Source: Skeletonema tropicum (lineage: Eukaryota; Bacillariophyta; Thalassiosirophyceae; Thalassiosirales; Thalassiosiraceae). Taken from it: a DNA stretch of 64,000 bases. The stretch lies in contig CM074142.1 in NCBI GenBank assembly GCA_037178625.1, positions 1,178,001-1,242,000 of the forward strand, in the 5' to 3' direction. Position numbers and translations under genes: made by a program. Below the pieces are notes generated by a model. That model did no database searches. It had not been told where the DNA came from and saw only the letters and a program-made list of their open reading frames with translations. Positions 55,602 to 64,000 of the stretch are shown in pieces (the first letter of the stretch is position 1; every line of letters begins with the position of its first letter).

Positions 55602-57174
55602 ATGTCATCATCTACGAATGCAGCATCACAGTCATCAGTGCAGCCATCATCTACGCTCATCGATGCGCTTCGTCAGAAATTGTGTGATCCATCCATCGTA
55701 GCTGAATTTGAACGATGTCGATCTCCACATGTCACTCAAAGATTGATTTCTCCCCGATGGATATTGAAAAGTATTGCAGCTGATAAGACAGATGATGACA
55801 AAGCTGCCGATAGTATTAGCAACAAGGATAAATCTGGCGAAAAAACGATTGATACAATTCATAATCATCACGATAATGCTCAGGAAGAACCAAACAAAAA
55901 CAACAATGAGCCCAAAGTATTCAACACAGTACCCAAACGAACCTATCTCGACATTCGAATGGAACAAAACACAATATTTGCAAATGATCAATGTGTCCGT
56001 TGTCAAAAGAAACTAGCAGCTTTATCGTCCACATCGCCGAAAAGTGTAGAGGCAATAAATGTCAACCGGACGCAAATTCAAAAGGTGATCGATTCCATTC
56101 GGAACCACCTCAAGGAGGGATTGTCTGCTTGTCCCAACCATGAGGGTTTGGTGCAAGTTGAATCGGAAGTACAAGTTTGGTTGGATAGGTTGAATGGTGT
56201 GGCTGTGGTTGATGATGGGCTCACTAAATCTGCTTCTGCTGTAACGAAGGCAGGGGCGAAAGAGAGTAGGGGCAATAATGAACCAATTATTGATCTTTGT
56301 GAACCTGACACGCAACAACAGGGAGTTGTGAAACGAAAGGGGGGAGATGGTCGAGCTCAAGCAGCAATGGATGATGCACTGGTCGAAAAGATGTTTCTGC
56401 AGGGCGATAAACAGAATGATGGAGGCGACCCGAACAAAAACGATTATGCTCTCGATACAAATAGAAGTAACTTGAAGTGGCTTCCTCCAGCTTCTCGCGT
56501 GGATGAAAGTGCTGATCAACACATGAGGAGAGATGAATCCCCTTCAGATTCGGACAGTTATTATGACAGAAAGCGCAGTAGGCACCATGGACGGAGGAGG
56601 AGTCATTATCGAAGTAAGAGTAGAAGTAGAAGCAGAAGTGTCGAACGAAGAGAAGAACGACGCAAGGGGGAAAGGAGACACCGGCATAGAAGGGACGATG
56701 ATAGAAAGCGAAAGAGGCGCCATCATAGGTCCCGCAGCAGATCTATATCAAGAGGTTAGCTTATCCCCAACAGCATCATTGCCATCGCGTTCTACCTCGA
56801 GAGACCGTTCTAGGCGGAAACATCGTAGAGATCGTCACAGTCACAAACGAAGACACAAAAGTAAAAGCCACAGAAAAGGAAGGAGGAAGTCGTCCAAACG
56901 ACATCGTTCGAGGAGGGAGCATTCTCAATCTGCTTCGCCATCATCCCGTCCATCTGTTCCTGGGTATGATGATGATATGAACGGGAGATTTGTACCTCCA
57001 CGCCTCTCTCAGTCGGAGAAGAATGAAAGAGGAGGAGAACGGCCTGTGCAAAGAGAATGCATTGAAGGCTGTTCCGTGGTGCCGCAATTGAATGAGAATG
57101 AAACATCGCTTGAAATCACGGACAAGAGTGCAATAGAGCAAATGGAGATTGATGCAAGTCGCACGTATTCGTAG
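55602..57174 (+). CDS. RS-domain nuclear protein with short Cys motif (possible splicing factor)
   Basis: ATG 55602. The N-terminal part has a helical region (LIDALRQKLCDPSIVAEFERC), then QCVRCQKKL ... SACPNHEG, a potential zinc-binding CxxC...CxxH pair. From about residue 310 it becomes a long RS/RH-rich region (RSKSRSRSRSVERREERR, RRHHRSRSRS), typical of spliceosome-associated proteins. The frame changes near 56752: reading resumes one frame over and continues with more RS/RH repeats to 57174. Removing a 19-nt GT...AG stretch (56753-56771) restores the frame, as would a single-base correction. No RRM is seen, and I do not recognise the orthologue. It is convergent with the MFS gene, with 50 bp between stops. 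Confidence 0.65.
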
Positions 57175-57224
57175 TTAAATACTAATCGGGGAATACATCC
57201 ATTTTCTAGACAAAAAGTCTTCCA

Positions 57225-59184
57225 TTAGTCTAACTTTAAGTCGTAAGTTGTCTCACGCAATGTTAAGCAGCATCCATCAGAAGAAGTTTCATTGTCAGAT
57301 CCCTCCACGGAATCTAACCTCGATACATCATTTTCATTTACTGATGAAGATCCTAGCTCGAGGTCTATTCCAGCTTCACTTTCACCATTGTACAATGTGG
57401 CGATGGCAGTATTGCTGTTCCTGCTGCTGCCAGATGCAGCTACGTGTGCAGCAGGTTCATCTAATCGCCATATCATTACCGACGACAATGATAATAACAC
57501 CCCAGTCACCAAGAATGGAAGCGATCCTCCTTGCCCAAACCTTGACAAATCTGTCATCTCCGTAGATAATTTATACATCCAGGTGCCGGAGATATTACCT
57601 ATCATCCCACCCACATTCCCAAGCATTGTCAAGTAACCCATTGTGAAACCTAACGACGATTCTTTTGATCTTGTTCCATTATTCGCCGACGAAAGAGAGA
57701 GACTCAGGAGTGATTTCAGGCTCGGTTCTAAGAAGCACAAAGCAGATTGTAATAGGATTGCAGAGATTGCGTGCCACATCAATTGGTTTCGAGATTGAAG
57801 TTGTTGTTGTGTCCCCAAGTTTTCTTCATTTATCAATGCATCTTCATCTTCTAATAGACGATTATTTCCATCGCTCACCTCATGCAGTAGTGTATCACCA
57901 AGTAGATTCATCTCCACTCCACCACCGAATATTAAACCACCAAAAGAACAATAACAAAACAAAAAGCACAACTGTCGCTCCAACACCAAACCCCAATGCA
58001 GCACATCGCACCCTCCCACCCACTTTTTCCATCCCTTCCACTACTGGAAATGATGCAACTGCACCAGTTGACACTATTGATGATATGAATGTGATGATGC
58101 CAAATGTATGAGCTGATAATGAAAACAAGTCTTTGGAGAGGAGTGGCCACAGGACTGTCAAGAATGTTGTGGATATTGATTGAATTAATAGTGCTATTGT
58201 CAGTGTGACTGTGGTGGTGAAGTGTTTCTTTTTGTTCTGCGGAGTGAGAGTACTTTGTTGTTTGTTGACAATGGTAGTTGACGGTCGAATTATGGATGCG
58301 TCCTCTGGCTCGTTGACAAATGATGAGAGTGAAGAGGTTGATGAGGAGTCTTCTTGTGTATTACCCTTTGGTACTGATTTTGACACATCCGAAATTTCAG
58401 TTTGGGAATCATCAGCAGCAGCTGCTGCTGGTGGTGGAAAAGTATTGTTATCTTCCCAATCCTCTCCTATTGAATCCGACTGCTTCTGCCCATACTTGAC
58501 TCTTTGCTGTTCATTATTTTGTTGACTCAGACTCATCATCGCGTCACCACTATTCCTAACATTCTTCCTATCCATCAACAACGCCACCACTCCATAAAAG
58601 CAAAAGAAGGTACACAACCCCATATGTATCCTATATCTGCTCAATTCCTCCTCAATCTGTAGTATCGCATGCAACATATATTCAATTATAGGAAACATCC
58701 CCTTACCACACAATTGCAGTACAGTCATTTGCACAGAAAACCCCGCCAACACTTCACTCCTCATTTTCGACTGGGAAGCTCTTGACCAAATGAGCCAACA
58801 CCACCGTCCAAAGATTGACACCAATCCCTAATAAAATTGCACCAACCCTCAATGACGTGATGGAAGATGCCACACCCCGCCAGAAACACCCCACTGCACA
58901 ACATACCGCCGTCACTGATATTGGTATCCATGGACCATACTTATCCAACGCCCAACCACTCATTGGACTCCCCGTTAGTGCGCCGACACTCATGATGAAG
59001 CCCAGTTGACCGATTTGAATTGTGGTACGCACCGATGGAGAGGTAAAAGTATGTTGTGACGGCGGCGTGTAGTGCCCCGCCAAGCGATGCTACGTAGATG
59101 ACGATGACGGGAGTGCGTGTGCCGGGATGGTTGAGAAAGAGGTGCAGCGTGTGCTGCTGTGTTTCGGAGAATGGATTTGGTGGT
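57225..59184 (-). CDS. Major facilitator superfamily transporter, frameshifted
   Basis: Minus-strand coding sequence in three frames. N-terminal part: PVIVIYVASLGGALHAAVTT (TM1), GFIMSVGALTGSPMSGWALDKYG (TM2 with a motif-A-like G-x3-D-x-x-G), then LRVGAILLGIGVNLWTVVLAH. A long acidic and Ser-rich central loop (about 58200-58560) separates the halves, as usual for MFS. The second half has LTIALLIQSISTTFLTVLWPLL, HTFGIITFISSIVSTGAVA and FTMGYLTMLGNVGGMIGNISG. Frame changes near 59050, 58770 (an A4 run) and 57930 must be corrected to join it, and no ATG is in frame at the very start (open from 59184). Substrate unknown. Either a pseudogene or, in line with its neighbours, uncorrected indels. Confidence 0.7.
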
Positions 59185-59496
59185 CATCGTCTCTGTTTCG
59201 GTAGCACATACAGAAAATATTCTCATACATGGTCATCGCAAACATTTTATTTGTTAGGAGGAGGATGGCTTGGGGGAATTTCGTCTATTAATTCCTACGT
59301 GAAATCTCGTATGTAGAATATGGCGGGAACTCCGGGAGGAATCTTTCTTTTCTGCCTCACATTTCACCGCTGTATCTCTCGATTCTCAGCATGATGGGAA
59401 GTGGGTGCATGACACAACTAACCCATTGGCTACATCGACATTATATTTGCGACAGCAACAAGCAACAGTGCTCCTCATAGACGACAAAATTCTACA
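59185..59496. promoter_or_regulatory. Divergent intergenic region with motif
   Basis: Holds AATTCCTACGTG at 59290-59301, the exact reverse complement of CACGTAGGAATT, midway between the MFS gene (minus) and the Cys-rich gene (plus). Confidence 0.5.
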
Positions 59497-60749
59497 ATGA
59501 CGCAGTCATCAACAACATCACCAGCCAAGAAAAAGTCAAAGCCCATTCAATCCGCCGCCGCTGCTCTCAAAGATGATCATTCCCAGCAGCCATCAAAAAA
59601 TAATAATCTTGCCGTCATTTCCGAATGCGGCGACAACTTGGCATCATTCCTAACATTCCATGAGCGAGGGCGTCTCCTCCTAGTCAGACCATCAACTCAA
59701 CGATGAGATGTGGGGGATTATCAAGGAGAAGACCTATTGTCCATCGGGCAAGTCCTGCAGTCGAGGCGGCGAAACTCATACTACGCGTTGCACGTTCGGA
59801 ATTTGGACCGGAGCGTCTTCTTACTGATTGTTGTGAAAATAAAGCCGATGCCATTTCTGCTTTGAGTGGGTCTAGTACTGACTTTGACTCCTATGAGCTG
59901 TCCGAATATTTAGAGGATTGGAGGGAGCTAAAGAAATTCTGGTGCCCGAAGAAGAAATGCTATGATGTCACTAGCATTGCGAATGGATTCCCTTCTGATT
60001 GGGAGGAAGACGTTCGGGAAGGAAATGAAGAGCTTTTTCGAAAAAGTCAATGAACTTTTCAAAAAGCTCAAAAAATGTTGCCTTTACCTAAAGAAATTAG
60101 AGAAGAAGTCAGCTGCATTTCCAGACCTCTACAAGCTTTTGATCAAGAAGGCACGCGTTGAACGAGCATGGCTTGACCGCTTTCGCTGAAATTCGAAACA
60201 GCACTTGGGGCAAGGCTCATTTTGATGACGACAATGAACCACTCTCGTATCATACCCGGGATAGAGGTGGTACGCTCGTATTACATTCCATTGACCAAGT
60301 ATTCCCGGGACAAGATACTATTCGTACCATCCCTTCAAAGAACTACAAACCAAAACCGCTTCATTTTCGTGAATGCATCAAGTGCCACAAGGTGAAATTT
60401 GACATTTCCATCTTTGAGTGTCCCTTACAAGTGGTGTGAACATGATCATAAAGGGAAGTGTGGTGATTGTGCCCCAACATCCAAATGTTCTACCTGTGGC
60501 AAGTCTGGTTGCTTGTGCTGTTTCGTATCCTGCTCCAGCGAAGGATGTACCCGCATGATGTGCAAGTGCTCAGACTTTCATGGTTGGAAAGATAGTGATC
60601 GCGGGGGTGCACCAGGATGTTCCTATGTCGCACCCAGCAGGAATGTGAACGATGAAGGAAGTGGTGATGATGATGAAAGTGACATGATGGAAAAGGATGA
60701 GTACTGTGGTTTGCACAAGCCTGAGGGCGCTGTAGAGTTTGTCTACTGA
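59497..60749 (+). CDS. Cys-rich zinc-binding protein, possibly with F-box-like start, frameshifted
   Basis: Four coding blocks in different frames read as one protein of about 415 aa. Block 1 starts MTQSSTTSPAKKKSKP and holds ECGDNLASFLTFHERGRLLLV, which is F-box-like (tentative). The middle is acidic and helical (YELSEYLEDWRELKKFWC). The C-terminal block is Cys-rich: FRECIKCHKVKFDISIFEC, CEHDHKGKCGDCAPTSKC, TCGKSGCLCCFVSC, GCTRMMCKCSDFHGW, and a last YCGLHKPEG. The spacing implies several zinc sites. Frame changes are needed near 59700, 60050, 60170 and 60415; the last is clear because C-P (frame 1) must join Y-K-W-C (frame 2). I do not recognise the family. Confidence 0.6.
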
Positions 60750-60840
60750 AGGATAGGCAACTTACCTTCATAAGTAATGATATTACGTTCTATATTCTTT
60801 GCTTACATACTTATCTTGCAAATTGTCCTATAATTCTATT

Positions 60841-61868
60841 CTAAAGACAATCCGGCATCAAATCCATCAGAGCCACAAGCAACATCTCCGGCTCTGCACT
60901 TATCGATGTAGAACCCTCTCCACAAATCAAACTATTCCTCTCACCACTACACGTTGTTCCCTCCACATCTACAAAATTTACATCCTTCAACTTTGGATTC
61001 AACCGCCGTAACTCCTCCAAAAACGCAGGTCTGCCCAGGTCTCCCAGGACTACATCCAATAACTACTCGACTTCCTCGTTCCAATGCCTCGATACAACGC
61101 TTTGCCAATGCAATACCAGTACTCTTTTCATATAAAATATCAGCAGCACATACGATATCCGCTGGTGGTAGTGGTACAGATAGATTGCAGATATCGAATA
61201 GAGACGTGACAATTGGTGTCGTTGTAGTAGTAATAGTTGTTGTTGTTGTTGTAGTTGATGTGGATATCCCGTCATTACTATTTTGATTCAACAAATAGGC
61301 AGCATCCAACAATTTGAGAGGGACACTCTCGTAATCCGTTGCCAATATTGATTCGTATTTGTTCGATGCCGATGCCGCCAGTGCCACGAGACCAGTTCCG
61401 GTGCCCAATTCCAACAACGTCGTCGTAGTATCACCATTACTTAAAAATGACTCATGAGTAATGTGTTCCGAGACAGTTCGTGCTGCCGGCCAAAGAACGC
61501 TACCGTACTGGATCATTCTCAACGATATTAGTTGCATCTTGATTCCGTTCTTCATCTAGCAGGAGAACTTCATCGACCAGCTTATCTTGTCCTTCCAATG
61601 TTGCCTCGAGTATGGTGATGGGTTGATGTAGAGTGGTGATGGAAATTTTAGTTTCGCGGCATGGGATGTTGTCGATTGAGTGAATAATGTTTGTTGCCGC
61701 TGCTGGTGTCGTTGAGAATGCGTTTGCTGTTATTGTGTTGATGCTTGGGTGACAATGCCAGAGCAGTGCTGCTGCAGCCAGCACTGATGTCAACCATTGG
61801 AAGCTCTTCATCATCGCAGTGGTGTTGTCTGTTGTGCTTTTTTGGCTTCGTTGTGTGGCTTTAGCCAC
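60841..61868 (-). CDS. Plastid-type METTL/Methyltransf_16-like methyltransferase, frameshifted
   Basis: Starts MMKSFQWLTSVLAAAALLW (61814; an upstream ATG at 61868 adds 18 residues), a signal peptide followed by ITANAFSTTP. The A-N-A-F junction is like the diatom ASAF motif for import into the complex plastid. Then comes the Methyltransf_16 pattern: YGSVLWPAARTVSEHI, SAM-binding LLELGTGTGLVALAAS, ILATDYE, PPADIVCAADILYEKS and SRVVIG. The final part (GRPAFLEELRRLNPKLKDV) continues in another frame. Frame changes are needed near 61503, just before YGSVLW, and near 61035-61050 (a G3 run). The family methylates protein lysines; the substrate is unknown. About 330 aa when joined. Confidence 0.75.
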
Positions 61869-63695
61869 GGGAACCCTTTAGCTACTGGTGTGGGGGGGGC
61901 GGGCGGGCGCGCGTGCGTGGTGCGTCGATGAAGAAGGCGCCTTTTTCAGACCGGTTTTGTTGCGACATTTACAGCAAACACCTATCTACCATACCTGCCA
62001 TCATCAAGTACATAATATATGTATCAGGCTGACTTGAGCGAGGCTGACAAGGCATGTCGCATGTCCCGATTGATACTGCCCTCGGGGCTAAATGAGCGGT
62101 AATTGAGTCAAATAATGACTAATGACTAATGGCAATTTTGATTGACGATGTATGTAGGAGATCCTTTATTTACCTACCCTTAAGGAGATCATCTCTATCG
62201 TATCTTTTGCTTGTAGCAGACGGTCTCTTCTCTCTCTCTCTAGAGTTGCGTATGTATGTGCTGCAGCAGGCTATAACAACCGTGACACAAGAAGAACAAG
62301 AGCAAGGAGATTGCGGAGGGCACTGGAATATAGAAGCCAACAGATCAAAAGCCCAACAAGAAAAGCCCAAGTGGCGCTATGATATATATCTTCTTCTTCC
62401 AGTCCAGAAAATGCACGTAGCGAAGATGAAGCGGCACAATAACAAGGACAAAAGGAGAAGTAACAGTGATATGTTCCTGAGTGTAAGCTTACGCTACAGG
62501 CTATACAGTGGAGAGGGCTATTAATTCTTCTCCCAAAGGATGATGGAGATGGAGGAGCATCAACCAACGCCAACGTGCGACTCATCTGTGTGTGTGAGAG
62601 AGAGGACCAGCCAAAATTAGGTACGATTGTGGAGTCTTCCCGTTGTTTTGAATGTTGAAGTACCCTCTATCTGGTACTCTTCAGTACTGCTCTCTCTCTC
62701 TAGTTGGGGTACAGAACTATAGGAGACGAAAGTGGTACTATCTTAGAGTATATGCAGTTCTTGAGAGATGTAACAATCTATATATTGCTTATTCATCAAG
62801 TGCGAGCACTGGACCTAGGTTCTTGCTCGTCATCGCCTCTGACTTCCCTGCACTCAAGGGATACAGTGAGGTGGTCCGATGCAACCTTCCAGACAACTAA
62901 CAGAGAGACTGTGGGTGTGGTGCCAAACATGTGTGGGTTTAAATCTACGATGCGAACCCACACCCCTAGATGCAAGACGGGAACATCGAAGAGATGTTTT
63001 CGATGCCCCGCTTGGTCAAAGGTTGGGTAGTGGGACGCTTAAAACTATCTAGACAACCGATGCCGAAAAACCCGCACACTACAATGAGTGCATTGGTTGG
63101 ATGAACAACCAAAAAAGAATGGCAGGGGCGGTAGCAAGTCGAACCATCACACCTGAGGAGTGAAGACACCCGTCTCGACTATCCATCACCACAAGTATTA
63201 TCGATCTCGGATTTGGAATTGTGAGCTCTCTCATCGACTCGTCCTTATCATATATTTTGTGTGATGGATCTTGTCGTGGACTTGTCAACTCGCTCGTGCA
63301 CTTGTTTATTCGTACAACTCTCTCTCTCTCTCTCTAGAGCGAGCCTGCGTCTTCGATCGTACCAAGATACTTATCGCTATTAGACGTCACGTCTAAGTAG
63401 GGTACTTATCGCTCCTAAAAGTTGAACCTGTGTATTTGACACGTGAGAACACGAAGGATGACTTCGTAACGGTATTGTAGATACTACCGGATGAAGAGTT
63501 GTTGTGATGCAATTTGTTCAGGTGAAACTGGCTTCTCAAAAAATCCACAAAACTAACGACGCTCTCGCTTTTTTTCTTGACATTGCAGCAGATCCAAGAT
63601 GGTAAAGCATCGGCGATAGAATGTCAACAGTTTTTGCAGCGTGTTGTAAGTGAAAGTATGTAATGTAAGTAACAACATGCAGGCACAGTAAAACA
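61869..63695. other. Intergenic, with dispersed repeat and CT-rich tracts
   Basis: No gene supported. It holds the second copy of the dispersed repeat (62842-63194), and CTCTCTCTCTAG-type tracts near 62235, 62693 and 63318. A GC-rich patch GGGGGGGGCGGGCGGGCGCGCGTGCG lies near 61893-61918, directly upstream of the methyltransferase start. Confidence 0.5.
62842..63194. repeat. Dispersed repeat, copy 2
   Basis: Partner of 47890-48274, 15 kb away and in the same orientation. It carries more point differences and lacks about 30 bp relative to the other copy near TACACCTGAGGAGTGAAG / TCACACCTGAGGAGTG. The trace reading frame GYSEVVRCNLPDN is broken by a stop. Confidence 0.75.
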
Positions 63696-64000
63696 ATGTC
63701 TGAACTCCAAGCAGTCCTAAACGCACGAAGGCGTCGTACCGACGCCCTCGCCAGTTTAATCGCAGACGACGATGACGATGATTTACTACTAGGAGGAGAG
63801 AACCTCCCAAAAGTAGTAATGCCAATAATCCAACAAGTAGTAGTGACAATACTGCCACCTTATTATCCAACATCAATGATGATGATGATGATGATGAGGT
63901 TAGTATGCCCCCCACTCCTCCCAGTTTTCACATGCGGCAACAACAACAGCAACAGCAACAGCAACAAAAAACTGAACGAAGGGAGGCCACTACCAAGAAG
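63696..64000 (+). CDS. N-terminus of an acidic, Gln-rich protein (cut by window end)
   Basis: Starts MSELQAVLNARRRRTDALASL at ATG 63696, followed by an Asp run (ADDDDDDLLLGGENLP). Coding then continues one frame over as SSNANNPTSSSDNTATLL, a second Asp run, VSMPPTPPSFHMR, a run of 10 Gln and KTERREATTKK to the edge. The change falls at an AAAA run near 63808-63812, so a missing A would repair it. Composition suits a nuclear regulatory protein, but no domain is visible before the end. Confidence 0.5.
   Translation, partial: MSELQAVLNARRRRTDALASLIADDDDDDLLLGGENLPKVVMPIIQQVVVTILPPYYPTSMMMMMMMRLVCPPLLPVFTCGNNNSNSNSNKKLNEGRPLPR

Noticed and set aside
62129..62524. 131-residue plus-strand frame
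   Set aside because: Simple-sequence and AT-rich composition without protein-like pattern.
63553..63915. 120-residue minus-strand frame resembling a membrane protein
   Set aside because: Hydrophobic runs are the reverse complement of Asp/Asn/Ser codons of the plus-strand gene, which has a natural Asp/Gln-rich composition.
1..64000. CRISPR arrays, rRNA genes, bacterial operons
   Set aside because: No regularly spaced repeats, no rRNA-like sequence and no Shine-Dalgarno-led gene strings were seen. Spliced genes show eukaryotic nuclear DNA.

Overview
The window reads as nuclear DNA of a centric diatom, probably a Thalassiosirales relative (inference). Supporting signs are short GT-AG introns (about 58-380 nt, mostly 76-150) in otherwise compact genes; two silaffin-like secreted Ser/Gly/Lys proteins; a DUF6824-type gene with a long polyglutamine tract; an apparent diatom-type Cys-rich domain on a DUF1996 protein; and an ANAF plastid-entry motif on a methyltransferase.

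Layout. 1-1.8 kb: 3-exon secreted DUF1996 protein, running off the left edge. 2.0-10.1 kb: repeat-rich block with three copies of a small Ser-rich gene, a broken transposon gene, a perfect 211-bp tandem duplication and a foldback/MITE-like element. 10.4-20.9 kb: conserved housekeeping genes: NF-YB, ZNF598/Hel2 collided-ribosome ubiquitin ligase, two small orphan genes, WDR33/Pfs2 with an added KH domain, MYG1 exonuclease, and a 77-residue two-exon protein ending in a CaaX box. 22.1-36.7 kb: two copies of a duplicated segment, each carrying a silaffin-like gene, flanking a decayed LINE-like retroelement and non-genic DNA. 37-40 kb: TPR protein and aquaporin. 41.9-43.4 kb: a 1.55-kb PIF/Harbinger-type element with 29-bp terminal inverted repeats. 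43.6-46.8 kb: a conserved-looking orphan and the DUF6824/polyQ gene. 48.8-54.8 kb: a 7-exon full-length ABCA transporter. 55.6-61.9 kb: RS-rich nuclear protein, MFS transporter, Cys-rich zinc-binding protein and a plastid-type methyltransferase. 63.7 kb to the end: the start of an acidic, Gln-rich protein.

The housekeeping genes cover transcription (NF-YB), mRNA 3'-end formation (WDR33-KH), probably splicing (RS protein), translation quality control (ZNF598) and RNA turnover (MYG1). They show no operon logic. The silaffin-like pair points to cell-wall silica formation. Several genes, above all between 57 and 61.6 kb, are broken by 1-2 nt indels, often in homopolymers, while neighbours are intact. 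That looks more like draft-assembly error than gene death, but sequence alone cannot settle it. A 12-base motif, CACGTAGGAATT, recurs exactly three times in non-coding DNA and is the best candidate for an unrecognised regulatory element.
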